The notes beneath the pieces were generated by a model. It was not told where the DNA came from and ran no database searches. It worked only from the letters and a program-made list of their open reading frames with translations. From NCBI GenBank assembly GCA_025054775.1, contig JANWZA010000047.1, forward strand, positions 110,292 through 174,291: a stretch of 64,000 nucleotides of DNA. The letters run 5' to 3'. The stretch comes from Microscillaceae bacterium (GTDB lineage Bacteria; Bacteroidota; Bacteroidia; Cytophagales; Microscillaceae). This document shows positions 8,603 through 18,224 of this stretch, piece by piece. The translations under genes and the position numbers were made by a program. Numbering within the stretch: the stretch's first letter is position 1; every line of letters begins with the position of its first letter.

Positions 8603-10027
8603 CTACTCATCGACGTGAATTTCTACACGTCTGTTAGCGGCACGCCCTGCAGGAGTAGCATTGGTTTCAATAGGTCTATCTTGTCCAAAACCTTGAGCAG
8701 AAATACGTGAAGCATCAATACCTTTATCAACAAAATACTTTTTCACTGCATTGGCTCTGCGCTGTGAAAGGTCTTTATTAAAAGTAGGATTGCCTTGGTT
8801 GTCAGTATGTCCTTCTATTCTAAATTTAGCAAGGGGATACTCTTTCATTAAAGCTACAATAGCATCTAATTCAGGATAAGAGGCTCTTGTAATAACATCA
8901 CTATTAGTTTCAAAGTTGATTTGCTTAGCACTCATAGCTAATTTTTTCTCCACTTCTTGTATTTTTTCTTTTTCTATGGCAGGACAACCATCGTTAGCAA
9001 CTATACCTTTCACGTTAGGACACTTATCACGATTATCAGGTACGCTGTCGCCATCGCTATCAGGGCAACCTTTGAATTGAGCCAATCCTGCTTGGTTAGG
9101 GCAATCGTCTTGGTTATCAGCAATGCCGTCGCCGTCGCTATCAGGACAGCCTTGCAAAGCAAGCAAACCTTTTACGGTAGGACATTTATCGTCTTTGTCA
9201 GCAATTCCGTCTCCGTCAGCATCGGGGCACCCTTTGGTTTCAGCAAGTCCTGGTTCGCTAGGGCAGACATCTTCTTTGTCAATAATATTATCGCCGTCAG
9301 TGTCAGGGCAACCATCAAATTTGGGTAGCCCTGCCTCGTTAGGGCATTTATCTTCCGAGTCCTTGATTCCGTCGGCGTCGGAGTCAGGGCAACCTTTGAA
9401 GGCTTCTATGCCTTTCACATCAGGGCATTCGTCTTCGTCATCAGCAATACCATCTCCATCGGAGTCTTTACCTAAACCTAATCTAAATTTTAGTCCTATA
9501 CCGTGGTGCAAATATTTAGGATAGGCCTTATAAGTAGGTATAGCATTGTAGGAAGTTTGTAGGTTAATTCCAATATTTCTATCTATCCAGTAAGTAAGTC
9601 CTGCTCCTATATTCCAGTTGAAAGGATCTTTGTCTTCAATTCTATTCCAACCTGCTCCTGCATAGATGTAGGGTTCAATCTTGAAATCTTCTTTCAAAAT
9701 ATAGCCATTAGCAAAAGAGTATTGTACCCCTAGATTGAGGTCAAATAATCCGAAAGTGCTTTGGTTAAAAAAATCTCTCGGGTAGTCCAAAGTGGATAAA
9801 GCTACTGCTCCGAAAGCATTCACTCCAGAGGTAATATAACGTGTAGCGAATGCTTGGGCGCCTCGGTTCCAGTTCTTTGTTTGAAAGGCTTGTTGTCCAT
9901 TTACACCTGCAAAATCTATTAGGGAATAGTTGAAGCTAAATGCCCAAGGGGAGTATTGGTTTTGTGCTTGTATATTAAAAAACAAGCATATTCCTAACAA
10001 AGTGAAAAGTTGTTTAAGTTTTTTCAT
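8603..10027 (-). CDS. OmpA-family porin with six thrombospondin-3 repeats
   Basis: This outer-membrane protein of ~474 residues starts at ATG 10027; the GTG two codons upstream is less likely. Domain order: signal peptide (to about IQAQ); an eight-stranded OmpA-type beta-barrel (~25-188); six 27-residue TSP3 calcium-binding repeats of the form DSDGDGIADxxDxCPxxxGxxxxxGCP (~188-349); then a C-terminal OmpA peptidoglycan-binding domain containing 'EGHTDNQGNPTFNKDLSQRRA' (the D and R that clamp diaminopimelate) and 'GxxRPIETNATPAGRAANRRVEI'. It anchors the outer membrane to peptidoglycan. A strong promoter lies at 10093-10123 and a terminator at 8544-8585, so it is a single-gene unit. Confidence 0.93.
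   Translation of the reverse strand: MKKLKQLFTLLGICLFFNIQAQNQYSPWAFSFNYSLIDFAGVNGQQAFQTKNWNRGAQAFATRYITSGVNAFGAVALSTLDYPRDFFNQSTFGLFDLNLGVQYSFANGYILKEDFKIEPYIYAGAGWNRIEDKDPFNWNIGAGLTYWIDRNIGINLQTSYNAIPTYKAYPKYLHHGIGLKFRLGLGKDSDGDGIADDEDECPDVKGIEAFKGCPDSDADGIKDSEDKCPNEAGLPKFDGCPDTDGDNIIDKEDVCPSEPGLAETKGCPDADGDGIADKDDKCPTVKGLLALQGCPDSDGDGIADNQDDCPNQAGLAQFKGCPDSDGDSVPDNRDKCPNVKGIVANDGCPAIEKEKIQEVEKKLAMSAKQINFETNSDVITRASYPELDAIVALMKEYPLAKFRIEGHTDNQGNPTFNKDLSQRRANAVKKYFVDKGIDASRISAQGFGQDRPIETNATPAGRAANRRVEIHVDE
8981..9466 (-). repeat. Six tandem 81-bp units encoding TSP3 repeats
   Basis: The segment encodes six consecutive 27-residue units, each with an Asp-rich DxDxDGIxD loop and a CP...GCP cysteine pair. 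The units are diverged at the DNA level but exact in length. Confidence 0.85.
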
Positions 10028-10092
10028 ACTCACGTAAGCGTTTAGTAAAATTAGTAAAAAAAAAATAGATAAAAAGAATAGTTAAATTTTTG

Positions 10093-10123
10093 CAAAAATA
10101 TGTTTTTTCAAATTGACAACAAA
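10093..10123 (-). promoter_or_regulatory. Promoter of the OmpA/TSP3 gene
   Basis: Minus-strand TTTG (10123-10120), N19, TATTTTTG (10100-10093) matches the Bacteroidota consensus exactly. The -33 element overlaps the upstream gene's terminator stem (10121-10160). Confidence 0.8.
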
Positions 10124-10160
10124 AAAAGCCCTCTTATTTTTTGTTACAAGGGCTTTTTTT
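10121..10160 (-). terminator. Intrinsic terminator of the 10172-10999 gene
   Basis: AAAAAAAGCCCT (10121-10132) pairs with AGGGCTTTTTTT (10149-10160). On the minus strand the GC core AGGGC/GCCCT is followed by a run of T. It starts 12 bases after the beta-barrel gene's stop codon. Confidence 0.85.
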
Positions 10161-10171
10161 GTATTTTTTTT

Positions 10172-10999
10172 TTATTTTGAAGGTGCATCAGAGGCACTAC
10201 CGCCACCACTATTCCAGAACCGATAGCCGATAGTAATAAGAAAAGCACCGAAAAACCCTTTTACATCTTTATTCTTGGTAATACCACCTAAATTTACGGC
10301 GTATCGCAGGTCCAAATCAATATTAGTGTCGGGGAAGGTATAACCTACACCGAGGTCTGCTCCCCAAGTGAAGCGTTTTACCTCTAATATACCACCTTCT
10401 TTGGTCATGAGGTTAGCCTTACTTTGTGTAAGGGGTATGTTCCCACCTACGAAATTGACGGCAGAGTTGGCTTCAATATTTCCCTGTGTGAAGTTAGTGA
10501 TTTCAGAAGCGACGGGAAAAATCAGTGAAGGACCTAAAAAAGCACGGTATTTGCTTGCAAAAGTACTTCCGAATATTATAGGCACACGGATAGCTTGATA
10601 TGTCACTTCGGCACGGTTACTTAGGTTAGCAAATATGCTATTATCTTGAAAAGAAATAGGTAAGCCACTTCTAACCTCAACTAAGGCGTTTACATCGGTT
10701 CTTGAAGTTGATTTTTGTTTTAATAAAAAGTGGTTATATTCTGTTTCTATCATTACAAAAAAATTTTCTGTCAAGTTATACTTGGCATATATGCCTGCTA
10801 CTCCTCCAAAACCCATACCTCCATTCTTATTTTTAATTTCAGGAATGACTGCTGTCGTACCTGCTACTGGTTGTGCTGGTGTGCTAAAATAGCCTGTGGT
10901 CCCAGTAAAACCGCCTTTCACACCAACAGCGAGTTGAGCGAAGGCAAGAGGTTTCTGCAATAGGAAATATGAAAATGTTATTAAAAATATTTTTTTCAT
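10172..10999 (-). CDS. Outer-membrane beta-barrel protein
   Basis: This 275-residue protein has a signal peptide (MKKIFLITFSYFLLQKPLAFAQ). It then has alternating amphipathic strands typical of the PorT-like/outer-membrane beta-barrel family: 'VGVKGGFTG', 'GGVAGIYAKYNLTENFFVMIETEYNHF', 'YQAIRVPIIFGS', 'YRAFLGPSLIFPV', 'WGADLGVGYTF', 'IDLDLRYAVNLGGI', 'GAFLITIGYRFW'. The last strand ends in an aromatic residue, followed by a short Gly/Ser-rich tail. The exact role is unknown. It follows the SGNH lipoprotein gene by 67 bases on the same strand, so co-transcription is likely. Confidence 0.75.
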   Translation of the reverse strand: MKKIFLITFSYFLLQKPLAFAQLAVGVKGGFTGTTGYFSTPAQPVAGTTAVIPEIKNKNGGMGFGGVAGIYAKYNLTENFFVMIETEYNHFLLKQKSTSRTDVNALVEVRSGLPISFQDNSIFANLSNRAEVTYQAIRVPIIFGSTFASKYRAFLGPSLIFPVASEITNFTQGNIEANSAVNFVGGNIPLTQSKANLMTKEGGILEVKRFTWGADLGVGYTFPDTNIDLDLRYAVNLGGITKNKDVKGFFGAFLITIGYRFWNSGGGSASDAPSK

Positions 11000-11066
11000 T
11001 GTTTAAGTAAAGTTGGGAGTTTTTTAGTAAAAATAATACAAAAAAATAGAAAATATTGAAAATAAA

Positions 11067-12500
11067 TTAGGGATTAACCAAAGTTACACGTTTGAAACGA
11101 CTTACATCTAATTTGGGTATGGTTGAGCCATAGTGCTTATTAATTCGCTCAATGATTTCATTTGCTATTACTGCATTAGCTGCTTGAGTGAGGTGAATTC
11201 CATCGAGGCTAAATACTCCCCCAGAAACGAAATCTAAACGGAAGGGGACACCGTTTACACGATAGCCATTAGCTTGATTATTGCGAATTAGATTCAAGGT
11301 TTCATTTACATCGTAGAAAGCCAAGCCCATTCTCTCGGCTTCTCTGCGAAGGATGGTATTATAGCGAACAATTTGACTATTCACTGCGGCTACTTCAGCG
11401 CGGTCTAAAACGTGCTGTGTAGTAAGTGGGTTGTTAGGGTCCAAACCATAGGGAAAAGGTTGCCCTGCTCCGTAGGTTGTGCTACCTATACGTGCATATT
11501 CAGCAAGGCTCCCTAAAAAGTATAAATCTCCTGTATCGGCAGTGGCAGGAAAGCCTAAAAGATTGCAAGCGGGATTAGGTGCTAAAGGAAGTGCATTAGG
11601 AGAAGAGGCACGTACTCCAGAGGCTGTTTGTATAAAAAGTTGTCTTACAGGAGCAGCACAGGGGTTTTGGGCTCTTAAGGCGGCGTTTACTTGGCTTAGG
11701 ATAGTATTAACAGACACGGTATTGAAAAAAGCTGCACTCGTTACAGAGGGAATACTTACGACAATTCCCTGCCTGCGTGCTTTACCTTCTGCATCGGGGT
11801 TGGCTAATACATTCAAGAGAGCTTTGCAATTCGCCTCAAAGGTAGCATCGCTGGTCATAGGAACTAAACCTCCGCTAGTAGCGTACCCTAAGGCATCATT
11901 ATTTCCTATCCAGCAAGAAAAAAAGGTAGCGCCCTGTATGTTTTCTGCGACGTATTGTAAATATGTTTTCAAAGGTTGGTCGTCGGGAAGTAAGCGTTCG
12001 AAATAAGGATTACCTAGTTGAGAACCATACCCTGGCTGTTGCACGTTCTCCATACGAATTCCAGGAACACCTAAATTCTGATTCGGTCCTGTAAATTTTG
12101 TAAAAAGTGGGGAATTCATAGAGTTTAGCCCACGAATTGCTTGTGGTGGAATAATTGCAGTACGAGGAGTAGGGCTTTGCGGCGTAGGCAAACCTGTAAG
12201 TACGAGGTAACCCGTTCCGTTAGCCTGTGCTTCTGAAAAAAGAGGTTGAATAAAATCTCCTCCACCTACTAATTTGAATTGCTGTGCCAAGAGTGCAGGA
12301 TAGGAGTTGAGTTGCCCTTCGCGGTACAAACCGTTATCAGCAAAGCCTGCAGTGAGCGAATTGCCTACTGCCACGTATTTTGTAAAATCTGCATTGCCTT
12401 TTGAAGGGGCAGGAGCACTCTCTTCTTTTTTGCAAGCTACCATCAAGGTAGATAGCCCAAGCAAAACAGTTAAGATAAAATGTAGTCGTTTATTTATCAT
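11067..12500 (-). CDS. SGNH/GDSL hydrolase lipoprotein
   Basis: This 477-residue predicted lipoprotein has a signal peptide ending in STLMVAC, giving lipidation at C23 and then KKEES. The SGNH hydrolase blocks are present: block I GNSLTAG with nucleophile S48, a Gly in 'VPGIRM', the block III-like GNND (199-202) and the block V DGIHLT with D433 and H436. The family includes lipases and carbohydrate esterases; the substrate cannot be told from sequence. The cell location is the envelope, probably the outer membrane. It is probably the first gene of a two-gene unit with the beta-barrel protein, although no clear promoter box was found upstream. The 357-base gap upstream (12501-12857) contains no gene that I can support. 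Confidence 0.88.
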   Translation of the reverse strand: MINKRLHFILTVLLGLSTLMVACKKEESAPAPSKGNADFTKYVAVGNSLTAGFADNGLYREGQLNSYPALLAQQFKLVGGGDFIQPLFSEAQANGTGYLVLTGLPTPQSPTPRTAIIPPQAIRGLNSMNSPLFTKFTGPNQNLGVPGIRMENVQQPGYGSQLGNPYFERLLPDDQPLKTYLQYVAENIQGATFFSCWIGNNDALGYATSGGLVPMTSDATFEANCKALLNVLANPDAEGKARRQGIVVSIPSVTSAAFFNTVSVNTILSQVNAALRAQNPCAAPVRQLFIQTASGVRASSPNALPLAPNPACNLLGFPATADTGDLYFLGSLAEYARIGSTTYGAGQPFPYGLDPNNPLTTQHVLDRAEVAAVNSQIVRYNTILRREAERMGLAFYDVNETLNLIRNNQANGYRVNGVPFRLDFVSGGVFSLDGIHLTQAANAVIANEIIERINKHYGSTIPKLDVSRFKRVTLVNP

Positions 12501-12857
12501 AGTTCGGAATTGGATAATGTAAAAAAATAGGAATATTCAAATGAGTTTTTGTATTTTGGGTTGCAAGTTATGAAAAAAATCTAATAAATATTTTTTAGAT
12601 TATTTTTTGTTAAAACATACAACTTGTAAGAATGAAAATTGTTTTTTCTTTGCCAAACAAAGAAGTGAAATACCAAGTTTTATCGATTTGTCTGTGGTTT
12701 TGAATTTGCTTCATTTTCATAGAAGTTGAATTTCTCAATGTTTTGAGAGCGGTTACAATTCTCAACTTCATATAAGGAATTAGAACTCTATTCAAATTAG
12801 AATAGGTAAGTTCTTGGATTAGTGCCGTAGATTCTCTCTTACGCAGTTGAGGATATC

Positions 12858-14966
12858 TCAAAACTTAATTCGCATTTGTACTTTTATATCACTACGGGTA
12901 CTGCCTTGTATCTGTTCCAACCCTGAGCCAATAGAAGTTTGGTTAGGAAAATCAAAGCGAGCATAACGTAGCCACAAATCTAATTTGTGAGTAAATTGGT
13001 AGCGAAGCATAAAGTAGGTGCGTAGTCCTCGCCCTGAGTAAGCAGGAATAGAAAAACTAAACAACACGTCGCGTTCGGTAACGTATTGGCGGTTATCAAA
13101 GTCATCCGTATCAAAGCTGGCAAAACGCATGTCAAAATGCCATTTTTTGTAATCTAACCCCAAATCTTGTACTACTACAAAGCCATGCGTTACGCCAAGC
13201 GTTTGGTAGAAAGTGCTATACTGCACACGTGAATGCATAGAAAATATTTTTTCTGAGCGATAGTTTACGTCGAACATGTAATTTCGGCGGGTAGCAGGGC
13301 GTACAAAGTTAAGGTTAGTAGTATTATTTTTTTGGTTTTGCTCTCTTATTTGTTCACGGATTTGGGCAAAAACACTAATTTTTTTGCTAAATTGATACGT
13401 GATGCGTGCCAAATATTCACTTCCTTGCGAATTAACGGCATCCACGCCGAAGCGAAGCCAAGGGAATGAAAATTTGTCGTAGTAAGCATTAAATTGCACT
13501 TTTTTGAATGGTGCAATTTTAATTCCCCAGTATATACCGCGTTCATTGATGGGTCGTGAGCCTTCACTAATAGGGGAGCCGAAAAAGGTGTGAAAATTAC
13601 GGTCATAGCTTCGCAAGTGCATAGCCATTTCTACATTAGGGGCAAGGCTTACGATAGTACCTAAAACTGCTCCTCGTCCCCTACTTTTAGATTGGGCGGC
13701 CTCACCAAAGAAGTTGAAGTTTTGCCAATTTCGGTTAAAATGAATGCCAATGTTATAGTTTTCGCTTCCGTTGAATTCGTATTGGTTGTAATTTCGTTCT
13801 ATCCTTCGCAAAGGTACAGAATATTGTGTATAGACAAAAGTAGTACCTAATTGCAAATTTTTGTCTTTGCTGCTATAAGCTATGTTCGTTCCAAGGGTAT
13901 TTTCAAGGATATTGCCTTTGGCATTAATTTCTGACTGAGTTCTACGAAAACCTGTGGATTGGATAGTAGCCACAAAATTTTCTACAAATCCTGCAAGTGT
14001 ATCTATATCCGTGGTAAGGATATTGCCATCTCTGCGTATACGTGAGGCGAAGCCTGTAATATCAAATCTACCTATTTGATAAGTAGCAGCAGCACCTCGT
14101 AAAAATACCGATTCTAATACACTGGTATAGGGTCGGATACCCAAGTGAGGGCGTTTCATGGTGGTTACCGTTTCACTGCCTTTGCCCATGACAAATCCTG
14201 CGGACATGAGCAAGCCTTGCCCAATTTGTAATTGGTAATCACCCAAGGCGATTGCCTTAAACTTTCCTTTATTCTGAAAAAAAGCGTGGTAAGATAGAAA
14301 ATCGAAGCCGTAACGGTTAGTGCTTGGATCCCATACAAGTTGCTCACCTGAATCTTTTTCAAGGGTAAAGCCAAGGCTAAAATCGTTAATATGGCTTACA
14401 CGATAGCGAGCATACAAGCGTTCGGGAGTTCCCAAATATCGTTGTGGAGTAGCGCCTTCGGGAACGGGCAGGAAGCCTCGCCTTTGCTCTAGGACTCTAT
14501 CTATACGGAGAATAAGGTAATGGTTTTCTTTTTCATTCAAGATACGCTTCCAGAGAGGTTGTCCTCCTACGTTAATACCCTCGTCTATCACGGTTACAAA
14601 AGGTAATAGCCGTTGTATGGTCAATAAATCAAACTCGGGAATAGCTTGTAATTCGTACAAAGTGAGCAAGTTACCAAATTGTTCTCGATATTTCAAAAAA
14701 TGATTGATTTGGGCTTGTGAAAGGATAAATAGACTTTCTAAATCTTCGCGCTTGGCGGTATTCAAGTTAAGTGGATTGCGGTATAACTGAAATAAGGTTT
14801 CATAAATTGCTTCGTAGTTTAGGTCTTCTTTTTGTTGTGGAAAGAGGTCAATGATAAACGCATCAAGGTCTATTTCAGGGCGGTTAGGAGTTTGTGCCAA
14901 AGTGGTATAGATAGAAAAGAAACTCAAAATAAGCCTTAAACTTTTCAGTAGGTTATTTTTTCTCAT
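12858..14966 (-). CDS. Helix-hairpin-helix domain outer-membrane protein
   Basis: This 702-residue protein has a signal peptide (MRKNNLLKSLRLILSFFSIYTTLAQ). An N-terminal helix-hairpin-helix region (~57-125) follows: 'NPLNLNTAKREDLESLFILSQAQINHFLKYREQFG...LYELQAIPEFD', the ComEA-like pattern. The remaining ~550 residues consist of alternating beta-strands rich in aromatic and Arg/Tyr residues, ending in MRIKF with a terminal phenylalanine, as in outer-membrane beta-barrels. Such HHH plus barrel proteins are common in Bacteroidota and uncharacterised. A minus-strand TACCTTTG (15000-15007) is a possible -7 box. The rest of the 14967-15335 gap shows no gene. Confidence 0.75.
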   Translation of the reverse strand: MRKNNLLKSLRLILSFFSIYTTLAQTPNRPEIDLDAFIIDLFPQQKEDLNYEAIYETLFQLYRNPLNLNTAKREDLESLFILSQAQINHFLKYREQFGNLLTLYELQAIPEFDLLTIQRLLPFVTVIDEGINVGGQPLWKRILNEKENHYLILRIDRVLEQRRGFLPVPEGATPQRYLGTPERLYARYRVSHINDFSLGFTLEKDSGEQLVWDPSTNRYGFDFLSYHAFFQNKGKFKAIALGDYQLQIGQGLLMSAGFVMGKGSETVTTMKRPHLGIRPYTSVLESVFLRGAAATYQIGRFDITGFASRIRRDGNILTTDIDTLAGFVENFVATIQSTGFRRTQSEINAKGNILENTLGTNIAYSSKDKNLQLGTTFVYTQYSVPLRRIERNYNQYEFNGSENYNIGIHFNRNWQNFNFFGEAAQSKSRGRGAVLGTIVSLAPNVEMAMHLRSYDRNFHTFFGSPISEGSRPINERGIYWGIKIAPFKKVQFNAYYDKFSFPWLRFGVDAVNSQGSEYLARITYQFSKKISVFAQIREQIREQNQKNNTTNLNFVRPATRRNYMFDVNYRSEKIFSMHSRVQYSTFYQTLGVTHGFVVVQDLGLDYKKWHFDMRFASFDTDDFDNRQYVTERDVLFSFSIPAYSGRGLRTYFMLRYQFTHKLDLWLRYARFDFPNQTSIGSGLEQIQGSTRSDIKVQMRIKF

Positions 14967-15335
14967 ATCCTTTCGGAATTTTCATGCTAGAAAACATTTC
15001 AAAGGTAAGGAAAAAAAAGAGGTTTTTCTGTTAAAAATGAAAATTTAACGATTTCTTAACATTGGATTTTTTTATTTATTAAAAGTTTGTAAATACAAGA
15101 AATTTTGACTTATAACTTACAACTTGGTGGTTTTTGGAGCTAATTTTTTATGAAGATTATTAGAAGGCCTCTATTGATTAAATCTCTTATTAAGGTTTAT
15201 TTTGGGAAACATAAACTTACAGCAAGTTATTATTTTTATACAAGACAAACATTTTTTTAGGGTTTATTTTGCAAAAGCATAGCTTACGCTCAAAAAGATA
15301 TAAGTTATGAGCTGAATTAAGTTAGTTTTAGTAAG

Positions 15336-17747
15336 CTAAAACAATTTTGGAAAACGCACGGGCTCGGCTTCATGCATGATTTCATACACTTTTTCAAATA
15401 CATCTTCGGTATTAGGCTTAGAAAAGTAATCACCATCACTGCCATAGGCGGGTCTATGGTCTTGTGCGGTAAGTGTGGCAGGTTGGGAGTCTAGATAGCG
15501 ATAGGCTTGCTGCTTTTCAAGAATTTGTTGTAGGATAAAGGCTGAGGCTCCTCCTTCTACGTCTTCGTCTGCCACTAATAAGCGGTTAGTTTTCTTAACT
15601 GATTGCACGATGCTGTGGTGAATATCAAAAGGTAAAAGGGTTTGAGCATCAATCACTTCTGCTTCAATTCCTACTTTAGCCAGCTCTTCTGCGGCTGCCA
15701 TAACAATACGGCACATAGAGCCATAAGTTACAATGGTAATGTCTGTGCCTTCTCGTAATACTTCAGGAATACCTACAGGGACGGTATATTCACCAATATT
15801 ATCAGGCAGGCGTTCTTTTAAGCGATAACCATTTAAGCATTCAATAATAAGAGCAGGTTCATCGGATTGAATAACGGTGTTGTAAAATCCTGCTGCTTGC
15901 GTCATATTACGTGGCACGAGCAATCGCATTCCACGCAAGCTATTCAACAGCATCCCAATAGGAGAGCCTGAATGCCAAATTCCTTCCAACCTATGCCCGC
16001 GTGTGCGGATAATGAGTGGTACTTTTTGCCCACCTTTGGTACGGTACTGCAAACAACTTACATCGTCAGCTAAGAGTTGGATAGCGTAGTAGATATAGTC
16101 TAAATATTGAATTTCAGCAATAGGGCGCAAGCCACGCATTGCTGCACCGATAGCTTGCCCTACGATAGTTGCCTCACGGATACTAGTATCTGTAATACGA
16201 ATTTCACCGTATTTTTCTTGTAAGCCTGCAAAGCCCTGATTCACATCCCCAATTTTGCCCACATCCTCACCAATAGCAAAGACAAGAGGATTTTTGGCAA
16301 ATAATTTATCAAAATAGGCTTGTAAAATTTCTCTGCCATCTAAAATTTTGCTATTTTCAGAATAAACAGGCTTAATTTCAGGTACTTGCAAAATATTCTC
16401 TGCCGATTGGCTATAAAGATGCGAGCTATACTCTTCGCGTCCTTTTTGTAGGTATTTGTGAAGCCAATTTGTAAGTAATTTTTTAGCAGGTAAATCTTCA
16501 TTTCGTAGGATTACTAAGGCTTTACGAACTGCCCTTAAGCAATCCGATTTAATGGGGTTGATTGTTTTTTGTAAATTTTGACAAATTTCTTTGAGTTCAG
16601 TGGTATGTTGGCTTTGTTGGCTTGCTAAGTTTAGTAGTTGTAAAGCACTTTGCAATTGTTCTTGGATGGGTTGATTAAAGGCTTTCCATGCTGCATCGCG
16701 AGCTTGCTTGGCAGTTTCAAGGGCTTCGTTTTCAATCTCTTCTAAAGTCTTCTCGTCAGCAATTTCATTTTCTAAAATCCAAAGTTTCATTTGGCGGATA
16801 CAGTCAAATTCACGTTCCCATTCTAAACGTTCTTTGGATTTGTACCTTTCGTGTGAGCCAGAGGTAGAGTGTCCTTGGGGTTGCGTCATTTCCACTACGT
16901 GGACTAGCACGGGTATGTGTTGTTCTCTACAAATTTTTTCGGCTTTTTGGTAAGTGTAACAAAGTTCAATATAATCCCACCCTTTGGCTACAAAAATTTC
17001 AATTCCCTGTTCGCGTTCATTACGTTGAAAACCTGCCAGCGCCTTGGAGATGCTTTCTTTGGTAGTATGATATTTTTGTGGAACGGAGATACCATAGTCA
17101 TCATCCCAAACAGAGATAAGTAAGGGCACTTGTAATACTCCCGCTGCGTTAATTGTTTCATAAAACAGCCCCTCTGAAGTTGAGGCATTGCCGATAGTTA
17201 CAAAAGAAATTTCGTTCCCCTTATTAGAAAATTGTGTAAACTTGTGTAATTCAGGGTTTTGCCTAAATAATTTGGAAGCATACGCTACTCCCAAAGCACG
17301 TGGCATTTGCCCTCCTGTGGGCGAAATATCGGAGGTAGAATTTTTAAGTTCGGTTAAATTTTTCCAGGTGCCATCTTCATTCAGAAAGCGTGTACCAAAG
17401 TGTCCGTTCATCATTCTACCTGCGGTAGCAGGCTCGTGTAAGACATCTGTATGGGCATATAATTGTGCAAAATATTGCTGGTAAGTCAGTTCACCGATAG
17501 CAAACATAAAAGTTTGGTCGCGATAATACCCAGAGCGGAAGTCCCCTTTTTGAAATACCTTTGCCATCGCTAGTTGGGCTACTTCCTTTCCGTCACCAAA
17601 AATCCCAAATTTGGCTTTACCCATAAACACTTCCTTCCTACCTAAAAGACTAGCTTGTCTGCTTGTGCAAGCAATCCGAAAGTCTTGTAAAATCTCTTCT
17701 TTACTTAATGAAAGCGAAGTAGTGGAGAGAATGTTTTGAGTAAGCAT
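15336..17747 (-). CDS. 2-oxoacid dehydrogenase E1, fused alpha and beta subunits
   Basis: This thiamine-diphosphate enzyme decarboxylates 2-oxo acids (branched-chain type by resemblance) and passes the acyl group to lipoyl-E2. In its 803 residues, the alpha part (~1-390) contains the ThDP-binding stretch GNASTSEG (186-193) ... SVWDDDYGISVP and the phosphorylation-loop-like GSHERYKS. A helical linker (~390-470) leads to the beta part (~480-803) with 'GEDVGKIGDVNQGFAGLQEKYG', 'IAEIQYLDYIYYAIQ' and the C-terminal 'EVIDAQTLLPFD'. Fused E1 of this kind is typical of Bacteroidota. E2 and E3 are not in the window. A minus-strand TATTTTTG (17806-17813) is a plausible -7 box. Confidence 0.92.
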   Translation of the reverse strand: MLTQNILSTTSLSLSKEEILQDFRIACTSRQASLLGRKEVFMGKAKFGIFGDGKEVAQLAMAKVFQKGDFRSGYYRDQTFMFAIGELTYQQYFAQLYAHTDVLHEPATAGRMMNGHFGTRFLNEDGTWKNLTELKNSTSDISPTGGQMPRALGVAYASKLFRQNPELHKFTQFSNKGNEISFVTIGNASTSEGLFYETINAAGVLQVPLLISVWDDDYGISVPQKYHTTKESISKALAGFQRNEREQGIEIFVAKGWDYIELCYTYQKAEKICREQHIPVLVHVVEMTQPQGHSTSGSHERYKSKERLEWEREFDCIRQMKLWILENEIADEKTLEEIENEALETAKQARDAAWKAFNQPIQEQLQSALQLLNLASQQSQHTTELKEICQNLQKTINPIKSDCLRAVRKALVILRNEDLPAKKLLTNWLHKYLQKGREEYSSHLYSQSAENILQVPEIKPVYSENSKILDGREILQAYFDKLFAKNPLVFAIGEDVGKIGDVNQGFAGLQEKYGEIRITDTSIREATIVGQAIGAAMRGLRPIAEIQYLDYIYYAIQLLADDVSCLQYRTKGGQKVPLIIRTRGHRLEGIWHSGSPIGMLLNSLRGMRLLVPRNMTQAAGFYNTVIQSDEPALIIECLNGYRLKERLPDNIGEYTVPVGIPEVLREGTDITIVTYGSMCRIVMAAAEELAKVGIEAEVIDAQTLLPFDIHHSIVQSVKKTNRLLVADEDVEGGASAFILQQILEKQQAYRYLDSQPATLTAQDHRPAYGSDGDYFSKPNTEDVFEKVYEIMHEAEPVRFPKLF

Positions 17748-17805
17748 ATTGGGTAATACAATCTTGGTTTTGTACTATTTTTTATAGTAAAAATGAAATA
17801 TACTG

Positions 17806-17813
17806 CAAAAATA
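17806..17813 (-). promoter_or_regulatory. -7 box upstream of E1 gene
   Basis: Minus-strand TATTTTTG lies 58 bases upstream of the E1 start codon. No well-spaced TTTG accompanies it. Confidence 0.4.
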
Positions 17814-17890
17814 AAAATTTTTTTTCCAAATTAAAAAAATATACAGCAGAGAAAGGCTAATTTTATCCGAGAGCGGACGAAGTGAAAACA

Positions 17891-17924
17891 AAAAATCCTA
17901 CCATCACCTGACAGTAGGATTTTT
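17891..17924. terminator. Orphan terminator between divergent genes
   Basis: The perfect 11-bp inverted repeat AAAAATCCTAC (17891-17901) / GTAGGATTTTT (17914-17924) has the layout of a bidirectional terminator. It lies between the divergent E1 and DUF4350 genes, where no annotated gene ends. It may terminate a small untranslated transcript. The rest of the 17748-18224 gap holds promoter boxes only. Confidence 0.6.
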
Positions 17925-18132
17925 ACTTTTATTACCATTCATTGCTTCTTTTATCTAACTTGCTCAAGTAGCACTTTTGATATTTGCTTACCTAAGACAG
18001 TACAAAACTACTAAAAAAACTACATGAGAATGCATAAGGTTTACAAAATTGTGTTTTTAATTTAAGAAACCCTCTTGATAGCTTATTAAACTAATACAAA
18101 AAACTTTTATGGCCTGCTTCTCGCGTTTTTAT

Positions 18133-18140
18133 TATCTTTG
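18133..18140 (+). promoter_or_regulatory. -7 box for the DUF4350/FabH-like pair
   Basis: TATCTTTG matches TAnnTTTG and sits 84 bases upstream of the DUF4350 start. The -33 region is weak. Confidence 0.5.
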
Positions 18141-18224
18141 GGGTAGGAAATTAGTAATAAAAAACTATTTAGCAGAAAAGCAAATAAAAAAACAAGATAA
18201 AACCTACTTGAAACAACACAAAAA

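Noticed and set aside
8957..9524. Long plus-strand frames opposite the TSP3 repeats
   Set aside because: They are antisense shadows produced by the repetitive GC-richer TSP3 coding sequence.
12720..12775. Partial inverted repeat GAAGTTGA ... TCAACTTC in the 12.5-12.9 kb gap
   Set aside because: Only eight paired bases with a long imperfect interior and no adjacent T-tract or promoter logic.
12610..12861. 83-codon minus-strand frame overlapping the 3' end of the HHH barrel gene
   Set aside because: It starts with TTG, has biased AT-driven composition and no recognisable domain. It fills an intergenic gap and looks like chance.
15325..15342. Hairpin GTTTTAG-TAAG-CTAAAAC overlapping the E1 stop codon
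   Set aside because: It has only seven AT-rich pairs and no U-tract on the minus strand, so I do not call it a terminator.
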